Assembly (NCBI GenBank): GCA_036897525.1
Contig: JAYMTJ010000038.1
Coordinates: forward strand, 1 to 64,000
DNA length: 64,000 bases
Source: Pelargonium x hortorum
Taxonomy: Eukaryota > Streptophyta > Magnoliopsida > Geraniales > Geraniaceae
Direction of reading: 5' to 3'
Shown here piece after piece: positions 1 to 13,409 of this stretch. A program made the position numbers and the translations under genes. How positions within the stretch are numbered: the first letter of the stretch is position 1; each line of letters begins with the position of its first letter. Below the pieces are notes generated by a model, which made no database searches, had not been told where the DNA came from, and was given only the letters and a program-made list of their open reading frames with translations.

Positions 1-1447
1 GGGACTGAGTAAATAGAGAAGATTTAAGCCGTGAGTCTTTCTTCCTAAATCTTATTGTTTTTCCTAATCCGTCTAAAAGAAAAGGAAGTCCTTTAACTAT
101 ATCAATTACTCTAGTATATTTTTAACTTTATAAGTTAAGGCATTCCTGATTTAACGGGTAAATCCCTGCATCCCAACAAGGACAAATTAAAGCTAGCAGT
201 CTGAGATAGGTACTACTGCCCAAGCGTCTTCGTGAAAAGGAAACCTCGTAAATATAACAACGAGAATGTAGTTGAACACCCCTTCCTTATAGAGTTCCCT
301 TTCGGTTGCTGTGTAGGTACTGTAAAGAAGAATTCAAAAGACTTTTTTTATCCTGTTTTCTTGCCTGAAACTTACAAGCGCTCCCACGCATAAGGTTTCT
401 AAAACGTCAAAACAAAGAGCCTATAGATTTACATTGACTTTATTTAGTCCTGCCTCCCTAGCAAAAATGAAGATGTTATCTCGGAGTTTCTAACAGGAGG
501 CCCTGCCAGACATATACTAGAATGTATAACTAATTAGAAAGAGATAATTTCTCGGTAGAGGATTGAAGGCTAGAATCTGCGGTTCTTTTAGTTAGTAAGA
601 ATTATCTACTGTAATCTCGGGATAGTACAATTTTTTTAGAAGACTGCTCTATTAAGTAGTTAAACCTTACTAAACTTACCGTATATCCGGGATCGGGATC
701 TCGACAAAGCGAGATAACTTATCGAAGATACTTTATAAAGTAGTACAGCAAATAGAGATTAAGCTCAGAATCTAATAAATGTTCACCCACAATCGTGGAG
801 TATAGAGCCAAAGAAATTTCCTTTTCAGATTGCGATTTTCGAAAAAATAGAATTTTGGTTACAAAGCTTAAAATCTCTTGCAATTTTCCATTCTATCGAC
901 TGGTAAACCTTAATTACCTTAATTATTAGACTCACTGCAGGTGCCTTTTTTTTTTTACACATATTAAGTTTAGCATTGGTTTACACTTACTTGATCTACT
1001 TAGTAGTTTTCTTTTTTCATAGCCTGTTTGCCTACCCTTAAGTGTTATACAGGGTTACCTGAGTTTCGTCTTAATGTCTAGGAAATTCTTTTTAGACTAT
1101 GATCGATTGAATTATCTTATCTATCGGCATGTTCCAGAACTCGAAATAGTAAAATATTGTCCTCAACAGAGCAATAGTTTACTGAATCCCTTTGCAGGCA
1201 GGTACAAACCTTGTAAAAAACTTCTAATAGGACCCTTTCCGTTATGCTTTATTGAAAAATACGTATCTGTATTAAGTGCACCCAAACTTAAGTTAAGCTA
1301 GAAAAAAAGGGTTAGATTGTTAATAAGGAGAGGCTCCCCATCCCTTTTACTCTTTTTAAAATCTATATTTTGGTATGAGTGCCCCTTCCTACGAGTACTT
1401 ATATACCTTATTACTAATATAGAATTTTGACATGAGAGTGTCTTCTG

Positions 1448-1468
1448 CTTTATATAACTTTATATAAC
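1448..1468. repeat. short tandem repeat, 10-bp unit x2
   Basis: The unit ctttatataa is repeated twice in tandem. Simple AT-rich repeat with no visible function. Confidence 0.55.
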
Positions 1469-3732
1469 TTTTAATTTAATGCTTGGCTTGCAAAATAAAT
1501 AAATATAGCTTTTTTTTGCTTTACAAACGAAGACACTGATAGACCCCCATCTCTACTCCAAATGAACAACTTTACTGGTTCACTAGCTTGGACTCAAACA
1601 AACCCTTTACCACTCCACTTATGGTAGGGTTGAATACTATACTATACTTAATATCCAAGCAAGATAAAGCTTTTCTTTTCCACAGGCACACCCATAGAAA
1701 GAAAATAACAGCAGCATCTTATGTGTGATACAACGAGCAAAATACAAAGTAGTACACGAAATATGACCTCTTAGTAAATACCAGATGCAAAGGGAAGAGC
1801 TTCTGTAATTACTAAATTAAGTAAGAAACTTAAGAATGTCACTTTAAGTGAGACTGAATCCGAGTCTATTTTTTGAGGATCCCTCTCCTCTGGACAGTAA
1901 ACGCTGTGTTATATCTCTACTCTACGCTCTAAGGAAAAGCTTTATACTTAAGAAATACCCCGTAAAATACTTATTCGTAACTCATACGAACTAATTGAAA
2001 ATCAATTTAGCAAATCGATTTATCTACTAAAAAGCCGGCACTCCTGTAAGGTATTTTCAGGCACAAATTTATAATATGCTACCCTGGATAAGTTAGAAAT
2101 CGGTATAAATTTCCTTATTTCATTAAAACCCTGCTGTACTAAGCGATCCCTTAACCCAAGAATCTTTAAAGGTACTTCGACTTGTCTTTCATTTACAAGA
2201 ATTGGAAACTCTGCAGGAGTTCTTTTATACTCTAAAGAGAACCTCAAAAATGTTCACAAAATTTTGTTGTTTCGAAGTAAGTAACGTTTATTTATTAGAA
2301 TAAATAGGGAAAAGGGTTTTTTCAAATACATTATATTATCTTTTGATTCGAATAAATAGCGCTTCTTTAAACGAGAATAAGAGCTTCAACCGGGTCTCCT
2401 CTTATTATGGGTAAAACAAAGTGCCGCTTAATTCGAAATTGTACTGGGGGTCCCTTCTAAGTCAGTTTCTTTATACAGGTTTTTTAGGCCTAATTAAGTC
2501 GTTGTTTCGTTCCTCTTAGCCTCTTTTCTTAGAGTAGCGACGCTGCCGCACTTCTTGAGCTATTACTTTTGGTGAGACCCTTTTTTTAGTTTATTTATAG
2601 GGCCTTCCTTCTTGGCTTGCAAAGGACTCACTATTCAATTCATCTGTAGTCGAGATAATCCGATGAGTGAAAGAAACCAGTGACTACCGCCGGCAAAAGA
2701 AGGAAATTATATAAATCCTATCTTTTTTATCCGCTTTACTTTTATTTTAAAATAAGGCTGCCAAGAGACTTTCATGAATTCTTGTTACCGATAAGAGCAT
2801 ATACTTTATTTACAAGATTGCTATTATTGGAAAGTTTGTTTACAAATTAAAGGAAAAGGTTAGAATTTCAGTCCCTCAGTATCAATTTATGAAGAACTCC
2901 GCAGAGCTTTTTGAAGAATAAAATAATGTTTGCGGGTGTCTTATACCAGGGATACACAAAGGGATCTTAGATAAATACCCCCCCAACTCATACTAAAATG
3001 CATAATTTAATAAGGATCCTTAGAATACAAAATAGACTTAGCCAGTACTAAAAGCAATAGAGGTAAACCCTTAGGGCAAGGCGCAGGCCTTTTCTAGAAA
3101 TCAAAGAAAGAAATTTCTTTCTCAAGCTCTTTAATAAACGTATTGTGTGTTTCAGACTTTATGTAACTAAAAAAATCTTGGTATTTAATCCATTTACTGA
3201 AGGACAAAACCTCTCTGTTATCTATTATATTAAGTAAGGCCCTCTTTTATAATAACTTCTGGCTATTAAGGGTCTCTATGCTACTCAAAAATTATCAGTC
3301 CTTTATATATTCCTCTACTTTAGTGGTGTGTCATCTAACTGCTAGTTGTTAGCTCTTTCAGCAGCCTCTACCTTTAGTAAGTACTGCCAACTCTTTTTTA
3401 TGTATTACTTATAGTCTATACTGCTTGGGGAAAATGCCTGTTCCAATATTCCTTACTACTAACTCAACATTGACTTAGAATTTCCAAGAATTACTTACTC
3501 TGTTTGTTATGGACCCAAGTGTCTACTACACTACCCCGGACCGGATAGGGTATTTTCTGAACTTCAAAAAAGCTGTTGCTCTTAGCTGCCAGAATAACAA
3601 AATGGCTGCCTTTTTATATTTTAGAAAACTCAAACGCAAATAAAACTAGATTTTAAGTTCTTAGTCCCCCCTTCTAAATTTTAGATTAGTACTTAACTTA
3701 AAAAAATGCCTTCTTTACAGCAGTTTTCAAAG

Positions 3733-3759
3733 TTTTATTTATTTATTTATTTATTTTAT
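3733..3759. repeat. (TTTA)n microsatellite
   Basis: About six uninterrupted TTTA units. It is one of the longest perfect tetranucleotide runs I noticed here. No gene is adjacent. Confidence 0.9.
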
Positions 3760-4584
3760 AGACACATAGCAAAACTAGAGTGAGGTCCTTGCCCCTACAA
3801 AATAAGTAAGAATAAAGCCTAGTTCCCCTAAAAAAAGCAGACAAGAATAAAAAATTATTAAAAATATAGCACTAACTCCCAAGAACTAAACTCATTAATT
3901 AAATAACTTTGTTTGTGCAAGCCTTGCTATAGAAACTTCTTGAGTTTACTTAATTAAAGGCTGTGTAGCTTTTTTCTATTTAAGCGTAATTTTAGTTAGC
4001 TCGGGAAAAGACAAACTTTCGACATTTGCTAAGGAGTTCTGAAAGGTTTTTTTATAAAGTGCTTAACAAAGAGTAGAAGGCTATAACTGCGACAGGAAAC
4101 TAGGAAAGACGAGGTACTTAATGCGGACTTACTTTAAATTGAAATATATGGATAGGAGACCAAAATAGCCCTATTTTAGGTCGAAAAGGAATTGCAGAGC
4201 GGGAACCCAGGGAGGCATTACCCCCATACTTATCAGTTAAAGTCGGCTGAGTATTCAGAGTGCCAACCACCCAATAGCGGTGGCTTTAAGATTGACGGGA
4301 TTCGGGAAAAGTACTCTAGAACTAGTTGTGAAGAGGTGCTTAAGGGGACTTAGCTGGGAGAAGTACTAAGTATCCTTGCAAATAAAGAACTTATTCTCCT
4401 GGTTAGATATGGCATGTAATAGCGAAGATTCCTTTAGTTGGAGGCTGTATAGTTATTCCTGCGGTCAACACTTTTCTTAAGGTAAGGCACACTTGGTACT
4501 TTTGTAGCTTTTACCATCTTAGAATTTCCTTGGGATGAGAGGAGCTAGACTCTTCTTTGTTTGCCGCTAGACTTCTCTTATTAG

Positions 4585-4860
4585 TTAGTAGGAGGGATGC
4601 CTCTCTTCTCATCATGGGGTTACTGGTCTTCCTGTTGCCTGTACTTATAGCTAATGTATTCATGTAGTCTGTACTTAATTGTATTCTTTATTATGCAGTA
4701 TATGGGAGTATAAAAGTATACCTATTATAGTTAGTTGATAGTCAACCCTACACACTATAAGACCACCTACAACAACAAAAGCAGACTTCAACTAATCTAC
4801 TTCTTCAATTTTGTTTTCTTCTCTATCCCTACTTTGTTACTCTGAATCTTAAAATTATAG
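4585..4860 (+). mobile_element. possible solo LTR-like fragment
   Basis: This stretch has the layout of a fungal LTR: a TGTT-type start candidate near 4632, a TATAAAAG box at 4709-4716, then a C/A-rich stretch followed by a pyrimidine-rich one. Its ctgtacttat and agctaatgtatt words also occur in the repeat at 29385-29462, which suggests a related family. I found no target-site duplication and no partner LTR. It is a fossil if real; family and age cannot be fixed from sequence alone. Confidence 0.25.
4709..4716 (+). promoter_or_regulatory. TATA-box-like site
   Basis: TATAAAAG followed by C/A-rich DNA, inside the LTR-like candidate. In this AT-rich context the motif alone is weak. Confidence 0.2.
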
Positions 4861-7800
4861 ATTTGTTATAGTATCCTTGACCAGAAAAAGGGCGAGTCCT
4901 GCTATTTACTGGGGATTGCTTTACACTACTTGGACATCTTACTTTTTTTAATGACCTCAAAAAGTTCTAGCTACTTTTGGTTTGGGCCCCTTTATAAGAA
5001 TGTTATCCTAAGCTGGATACTTGAAGGGATACCGCTTTATACCCTTAACCTACATTAAATGTGTCTTAGTCTTATGAGCTTTCCCAGTTTTAGGAGCTTT
5101 TGGAGTTACTGTCGATGAGTTATAGCCAGTCTTGTCTTAGTTCGACCGACAGGAAGCGTAAGGAATTGAATTGAAGGCACATAATAGAATACAGATATTA
5201 TCACTAAAATTGAGTCACTTCTTTTCTTTTTATAGAGAGAATCTTAGTCTTTGTAAGCCAAGGATTTAGTACTAAGGGTTTCTAAATCTAGCAGAGCGGG
5301 GCTATCTTATTTATTTCTAATAGCCTATAAGGTCTTTTTCTCATATCAAATCAAAAGGGAGCTCTTATACTTAAGATTTTGGGGATATTGCTCTCAAAGA
5401 GTCAAAAAAGATTTATCCTGTAGTAAGGAAGAGCCGCTAGGATAAGCCCCAGACATATTTAAACAAAGACTACAATAAGGAAATCCGCTTTATTAACTTT
5501 CAAATAGAAATCTACCGAAAATGAAAATTAACAAAAGCCTTATTTATACCTTATAAGAAAGAGTCAATTAGCACTTAGAAAAGTTTACGCCTTTCAATCA
5601 AAGAGTTACCGCGGTATCTGAAATAAAGGGAGCAATCCTGTTTAAATTAAATACTATAACTTATAGCATCTACAAATATTTCACAACAAGGTTATAGTAT
5701 CTCCTTTCTTACGCTTTTTCCCACTGCTTGGAAAACCTCTGGTAAAAGCAAGGCTGGCAAGTATTTTCCAGCTTCCTTTATATCGATCGATTTTCGACTA
5801 CTTTACTCCCTATGAATTATACCACCTAATAAGAGATAAACACCTGCATTCTAGACATTGAAAAAGGAACCTCTTAAGTAAAAGCAGGGGATTCCTTAGT
5901 AAAATAGAAGAGGAATCTAAAAAAATTGGCATCTCTTAAGTCTAACAGCCATTAGAATAATAAATAAAACAAAACACATAATAGAAAACTGTAGACCCCT
6001 TACAAAAAAGAGGAGAACAATCCCTAAAAGCTGCAGAGACCCTATAAGAACTCATTATTGTCAACTAGAGTTTCTTATTTTATTACTTTTTCAATTAAAG
6101 AAGAAAGAGGGTATTCCCGAGCACGTAGGCCGCTCTCTTAGATAAAGTACCCAGATTACTAAAGATATAATATAGGAGTGAAAGTAAGAAAATTCTTGAC
6201 TTTTTGCATGCGGACAAATTTTAGCACGAGGAATAAGACTCTATTATATACAAGAACAAAAGGGCCTATTCTAAAAACTCGAAAACTTATTGAATCATTA
6301 GCAAATAAAATAGTCGTTTTAAAGCTCATGACTAAAACCCAGGAATCAAAACCAGTAGCCTAATTACACTGTCCCGACTGAAATAGTTAGGAAAACTATA
6401 AAAGAAAGAAAGATTATCGCTTATAAGGGTGGGCAACCAAAGAGTCTTATGAATGAACAGCATATCTCTAAAAGGTTTCAGATCTTTGTGTTTTTTCCAG
6501 TATTGTAGTTCTAATTCTTCCTGGGATATTCCTTTTAAAGTAAACCCATTGAAAGTCGCAGTTCTTGAAAACTTATCAATACATTTAAGGAATCTATAAG
6601 AAGGAAAACCTCTTTTTCCCATAATTCAAATTTGTATCAAGAGTTACGATTTAATAAAAGTCTCTAAATATCACTTAAATGAAACCTAAATTTTTAAGAG
6701 CTTCGCTATAGCTGTCAAGACTCTAACCCAAAACTCTTTTTATTGAGGACACTGCATCTTAAATTTACAAAACGTATCATCTCTTATTAGTGCAGTATCA
6801 AAGCTCTTTATTTAGTATTTCATAGGAATATAAGGGACTTGTAACTATTACTTTCCTTACTATCGGTAACTTAAAAAGCTAGACTCAAGTGTGTCTCTAG
6901 ACTATACGAATGAAATCCTCTTGTATTTTAGAGGCCTACCCCATCATCCAGAATGTAAGAAAGGAAAACCCCGGCCCTTTTTGTACAGGATTTCCTGACG
7001 TTATATTTAAACAAGACTTTCCTAACTGCAATAACCCTTGAATCGAAACGAAAGAATTCCTACTTTTTATAACCACCTTCTCAAACTAAAATTGAACTAA
7101 AAACAAAAAACGTTGCAGTAGTAGTAGAATTATCAAAACCAGCTCACAAAATATTTCAAGGTTGTTTTAGTTCGCTATAGGTTGCTAACACCCGGATACT
7201 AAAAAGGATTTTTCATTTACAAGGAGTACTAGTAAATACTTTATTCTCACGGATCATGTTAATTTTAGAATTTTATAAAGCGAATGCCTAACGGGTCTCT
7301 TGTCCAACTTCTTTATCAGTCTTGTTCCTTACAAAGCAGAGTCTAATTTGATTTTTCTTTTCAAGATTTACAGAATATTCAGTTTTGTTACTAAAGCCTT
7401 TTACTAGATTGTTAAAGAGTACTTCATTTTTCACTATCAAAAATCATCTATAAGCTTTGCTTTGGCTCGTGGAAAAAGCTTGACTACTTCAGACTTCAAG
7501 CATAGTATTAGGAAATTTAAGAACCTAAGAATTCAATTGCTCTAAAAACCTAGAACGACTTGCTTAGTATAGAGGAATTCCTAGTAACACTGCCCGCTTT
7601 TTACAAAAAGGGTACTCCTAAAAATACAGAATTTCGGAAATATTTAATCACACCTGCCTCTTTCAGCTTCTTAACACTATATAAAAGGAGGAATCAAAAT
7701 GAAGTGAAACATAGTTCTAAACAAAATTCATAGCTTATCTATTTATTAGAAACCCTGCTACGATTATTTAGAGTAAACCCTATGGAGATCTCTCAAGAGT

Positions 7801-10359
7801 AAGGACCCTATAATATAAGTTAAAATTAACTTGCGTACTTTTGTTTTGTATAATCCACTTAACAAAAAAACGGGAACATCTGCTACCTGTCCTGGTAAAA
7901 GTATAATCTAATTCAAATAAAATCTCGTAAAATAGGCATTCCCCGACTGCAATTCTATATAAAAGACATAATACCTACCCCTTTTTTTAGAGCTCGCTAG
8001 GGCTCCTATAACAAACAAAAAAGTAGAGTTGTATAGGGGAAATCCTCCAAACAAACTAATTAAGGATATTCCACAAGCTGTGAACATGAATCCACAATAC
8101 CCGGAAACTTGTGATTAAAAAGCAGCTACTTATAATTGAACGGTAGCCTATACTTGTCTTTTTTTCTTTATGTAATGTTTTCCTTCCCATATTTTTGCTA
8201 TAATAAGGAGCCTGGCAAAAGTTTATGCTTAAAAGTAGCTAAAATTGACCATATCCCTCACATCTAGATGAAACTCAATATGTATAATAGCTTAGGAATC
8301 CTGCCCTAAATAAGGAACCCCAACAATACAAACTCTCATATAAGTAGAGCGAAAAAGTAAGTCTACAAGGGCAATAAAATAAAGTGCTTTTAAGCCTCTT
8401 ATACTATACCGCGAGGGTGCTTTAAACTCTCTGCCTAAAAGTCCTAGTCAGATTTGTATCATACATATAAATAAAGGCGCAGACCTGTTAAACTAGGAAG
8501 GAATATCAGAGTCTAATTTTGACAATTTTCAAGGATATAATATAGGAACTTTTCTTAATAAATTACTTATAACGGAACTAAACTACTGGGGAAGAATTCC
8601 TCTCTTATTAGAGAATCCCGAGTTACACCTACTTTTTTTAATAAAAGTTTTACCTACCCCAATCTACTTACTTTCAGAAAGACTTACAATCACAAAAAAA
8701 CAAAAGCTGCTTCTTCATTTTTGGATTTCCTCGAGTAGCAGATTCAGAAAGTAAGCTTCAAAAACTGAGTAATGTAGGGTATATGACTAAAGAGCATTCC
8801 TTAGTCAAAAAGTAGGGTAATTTGGTTTTGTAAAGGGGTTTCCTTTAAGGTGGGTTAGAGTCTCTGGTAGGAATTTCTTAAAGCAAAAGTTCTAGAGTTA
8901 GAATCCCGTATTATCCCATACAAAAATAGGAATCTTAAAAATAGAAGTAAGGGTATAAGTTTTCTCTAGTGCAGTCTTTGCTGGCTCTTTTGAATTTGCA
9001 ATAAAACGGATTGTCTTGATACTTACCTCACAGGACTCTCTTTAATTAGACTAGTTTGACTTCTTAGGATTTCTAGTGACAATTAACATCGAAGCTTTTT
9101 AGAAAAACAGGGTACAGCAGTCCAGACAAGTCGGGAGTTTATAGTCTAATTTCTTCTCGTAAAGCTCAGTTACCCCCGGAGTTTTGGAAGTAGAGGAATA
9201 TTAAGACTTAATTTGAGATATTGAGTACCCTGTAAAAGAAATTCCCTGCTATGTCGAGGGGAAGGAATATCCGATTGTACAAGATTTTAAGCAAGCCTCG
9301 AGAGCCCTAAAAGAGGACCCCCTTTTTGTTTGAGAGACTTACATCCAAAGCGCCGAAAGTTTAGTTATAACGAGAAGTCCCTGAGATTTTTGAGGGAGTT
9401 TTAGAATCCAATATTATAGAAAAATATATAAAAGAGGATCCAGAATTGAAACCAAAGTTCTCCTTGAAATCGACCGGTGGAGAAGGGTTAAGACTTATAC
9501 AGAAGCTTTTTAAACTTCAACATTAGGCTTAGTACTTTCTAAAACCTGTCTGGAAAGAATACTCACACGAAAGGGCTCTCTTCTCGCAAAGAAATATCCG
9601 GATTTTTGTACTATACCTAGGTTTTACACCTGAGATTAATAAGACATTGACTACAGGAAAAGGCCCCATACCTATAGATATAAGGCATTTTTTTCGTTAA
9701 ACGGCTCCCTTTTATATTCTATATTATTGTCTTGATTTTTAGATGCACAAAATAGCCTATAAAAGAATCTTGAACTTGAAATAAGGAAAAAACGAAACTT
9801 TTCGGGTAAATAAAAATAGACCACAAGCGTCACCAAAAGGATTTCAATCGAGTGCCTTAGTCTCACTGTTTGTTCGCCGTTAAACAAACTCTAATTCTTA
9901 AGTTCTTCATAAAAATTGAAATTAGTATTCAGGAGCCAAGTGAATAGGGCTTAGCAGCTATCGTAAATGAAAGTACTACAATTTGGAAGATTCTTACATA
10001 TAAATATAGGACTAAAAGCAATTAAAACCTTGAAATAAAACTTAGCCTACTCCAAAAATGTAAAGGGGAAACTAGGAAGACTGGGGTTAAAAATCGAATT
10101 AGTTTTTTATACTTATCTCTGACTTACTATACTATAAAGGGACATACGCACTTTATATCACGAGCAAGATTTTGAAGTTTAAAAGGGCCTCTTAAATAGA
10201 AAAAGTAGTACTATAATTACCATAAAGATGTCCATATTATCAGGCAAGGCTTAGTAGATCCCGGAGGACCCTTCTGAGAGATTATCTACTTTTCTGACGA
10301 AACCAACAGAAAAACTTTATTTATATAATTAGAATAGAATAGCTACAAACTTCTAGTCC

Positions 10360-10377
10360 TAAGCCTCAGCTCCTTGA
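10360..10377 (+). repeat. left arm of 18-bp inverted repeat
   Basis: taagcctcagctccttga, the exact reverse complement of 10706-10723. Confidence 0.85.
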
Positions 10378-10705
10378 CGAAACATACGTGCTAAGCGGGA
10401 TATGCATATAGAACTAAGACTCTATTTGACTGCTCGAGGACTTAATTCTTGATAAAGCACTCCTGAAGAGTAACGTGTTTAGGTATTTTTCAGTTTATTC
10501 AGAAAAAGTCATCCTCTAGCCAGCTGTGTGCTTAAGCTACCCTTTGAAAAGATCCCAAGTATCCGTCCTTTTTTCTAACTCAATTCCCTTAAATTAAATA
10601 AGTGTTCTTTCTATTTTTAAAACAGCAAGTTTACCATTAAGTGAAGTATATAACAAGGTTTTTATTATATAAGTTCCTTAAAATCCCACCTACACGATTC
10701 CTAGT

Positions 10706-10723
10706 TCAAGGAGCTGAGGCTTA
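10706..10723 (-). repeat. right arm of 18-bp inverted repeat
   Basis: tcaaggagctgaggctta, the exact reverse complement of 10360-10377. A related 11-mer, gagctgaggct, appears again near 20619, perhaps by chance. Confidence 0.85.
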
Positions 10724-13397
10724 ATGTCGGATTAAATCTAAATGTAACCCATAATTCATAGAGTTTTAACGACAAGAAAAGCTTAGTAAAACGTATTCAA
10801 ATTTAATAAATGAAGGAAGATTCAATCGACTTATATGATATTAAGACGCGGCGCACGTAAACGGCTATAGAATAAATTTCTTAATTACAGGACTTTCCGA
10901 ATACTCGGATTCCCCACGAGATTGAACTGGAATTCCTAACTATACTTCAGGGTAACAAGACCCAGGCTCGAGCGAGTAGTTAAAGGCCTCAAAAACCTTG
11001 TCGGAATTCAAAAGGAATTGTGCACCTAAGCTTAATTGGAAATAGGCTCTCAATTTCACTTAATAAATATTTATCCGTAAGCCAGAAGTCGTTACCCTGC
11101 ATAGAAAAACCCAGAATTTCCTATTCCAATAAACTTCTTTTACCTCTCAGAAGCTCCCCTAAAAACTAACTCGGGCAAAACTCTAACTGCAGCTGCAGAA
11201 TAAGGTACTGGTATGTGGGTCCCTTTCGCTGATGGACTTTAAGAAGAAGTCGCAGGATCGCTCTTATAAACTCTAGGTATTCGGGGTTTCCTTTTTTTTA
11301 AAGAATTCTCCCGATATCCGATGTCGTTAACTCTACCATAAGGGTCCTTCTGAAGCTTATCCATTTTCTAATCTTGATCACACCGTATTTTTCATAGTGA
11401 GCCGATAGAGATTATAGGAGTCTTATTCTGGGTATTAGGATTCCCTGTAGCTATTGTATTCCTTATCTTATTATTGTAAGGTAAGGAGTTATATTCCCTA
11501 CTAGATTATCTAGTATATTACTTATCGTGTAAGATACAAAAAACTCATAATACAGCGGGTAGATAATGCGGTAAAACAACGAAATCCGATTTGTTATAAA
11601 TTATATAAACATGGAACGTACTTAAAAAGAAAAACTAAAACTCAACAAGAATCTCTTTTTGTTTTGAGTAGTATATATGACTCCTTACTTTGTTTGATTG
11701 CCATCTCAAATTTTGAAAGAATTCTATTATATATAGGCTCTTTCCCTTGGTGGTTTTGTACTCGGTGGGGACTTGAATCTTCGACTCATTTTTCTATTGA
11801 AGTTTGCTTTTCCGATGTTTAATTGAGAATATAAAGCCACTCGATTGTCGCCCAAAAGTTCACTATAGAAAAAACGAGATAGTAATAATAATTTGATTCT
11901 ATACAAGTGTTGATAAAAGATTCTAAAAAACAGAATTGTTTCTAATGCTAATTAACGAAAAACTCCCTGATAAAATCTAGCAACAAAGTTATTCTAACAC
12001 TCTATAATCTACTTACGGAGAGACATAAGGGTTTTTTATACACGGATACAAAGATTCAAGCATTTTCTAGCTGAAAAAGAATCCTTGACAGAGCTCAAAG
12101 GAAAGATAGAATCCATTTACAAGCATTCCTTACCTAACTCTTAGACACAACAAGCTTTAGATTTCCTCGAAAGATACGTGTTTACTAAACCTATTATTAG
12201 AATTTGAAACTACAAGGACTTCCTCTCAAATCAAAGTATTATGTAAGTTACTGACATAAAGAAATGAAAAAGCAACTAAGTCTTTGTCAATATAGTTCAC
12301 ATTGAGTACATTCCTATTAAATTGCATTTACCTAAGTCATAAAAAAGTATAACTAATTCTTAATTCTATTCGAAAAGCTGTTGAGTTAGCCCCGATTGAT
12401 CCATAATAGAAAGTTTTTGCTCATGTGCAAAATATCTTTTATACCTTAAACCTATATTATATGTATGCAAATAAATAGCTATCCGTATAGCTTAGGGATT
12501 GTGAATACTTCGTATTTCGACTACAAATATCATATTTATTAATGATACTGTATGGCATTCTCCTTATTTAATACCACAAAAACCTTGCAATGTGAAGGCG
12601 AAGTCCATCTTTAGTAAGAGTATTATGCTCTATTTAATTATAAAAGGCGTACTTGTTCTAAGACAATCTTTTCCGAGGACTCAACTTGAGAACTAGATTA
12701 AGCCTAAATGTTTGTACAAAGCAAAAGCATAAAAGACTTTTGGTATGAAAATACTAGAAAAGAAGGTTAAGCCGCAAAAATATGAAAAATATTAACAAAA
12801 GAACTCTAATAGATAGGTACATAATGAATGTTTCAGAGGTTACGGTTTTGTATCTATCTTAACAGGTTGTTTTGCACGACTATAATCAATAAGATATAGA
12901 GATTTCGGCTTACGTACTTGAAAAGTATAGCTGAGTAACTCCACAGTTGGTTATTTCTGTATTTGAATCTTTATTAGGAGTAGAGATTCCTAACCTTACT
13001 TACCGAGTATTTTACTGTGATGAGAAGATAAACTTATATAATTCTAAAAAATCTATTACAAACTCAACTAAACACAGATAAATGGGAATCCCGTGTACCA
13101 TTGAAGCACACAAGATTTTATCTCTCTAATAATGAATCATGAGAGGACCTCTTTAGTCATCACATAAGCAACCCTACTTAATCTAGATTCCTAGTAAGTA
13201 CTGCTAGTAAATTGAGGAACCCTTTATTTATGGGGTATTTTACAAACATCGTATTCCAGTTTAGCTTTTTATAGGACTAAGAAATTAACTACATAAGACA
13301 TAGGACCCCTTATTTAGTTCATTCAGTATCTGTAGAAATACAAACACAAAATTCTACTTGGATTGTCTCTCGGATAACTTCAAGTTTACCTAAACTT

Positions 13398-13409
13398 TAT
13401 ATATATATA
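13398..13409. repeat. (TA)6 microsatellite
   Basis: Six perfect TA units within AT-rich DNA. Confidence 0.85.

Larger units (their letters stand above)
1..4580. other. AT-rich desert, RIP-like, no gene
   Basis: All six frames are densely interrupted and nothing resembles a protein family. In bases 1-180, TpA/ApT is 20/15 and (CpA+TpG)/(ApC+GpT) is 10/15, matching the RIP footprint. The open frames at 1074-1301 (+) and 2020-2247 (-), 75 codons each, have no recognisable motif and are within chance length. A TTTA microsatellite lies near 3733. I infer decayed repeat DNA. Confidence 0.6.
10360..10723. mobile_element. 364-bp element with 18-bp inverted repeats (MITE-like)
   Basis: The 18-mer taagcctcagctccttga at 10360-10377 recurs exactly inverted at 10706-10723, leaving a 328-bp interior with no coding frame. 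The arms are 8/18 G+C, richer than their surroundings. A perfect 18-bp inverted pair this close is very unlikely by chance. Size and layout fit a non-autonomous DNA transposon. However, similarity stops at the arms and no clear target-site duplication is visible, so a hairpin or a fragment of a larger palindrome remains possible. Confidence 0.4.

Noticed and set aside
6332-6622. 96-codon minus frame
   Set aside because: Protein-like at first glance, but no recognisable motif, no flanking splice or promoter signals, and in RIP-like desert.
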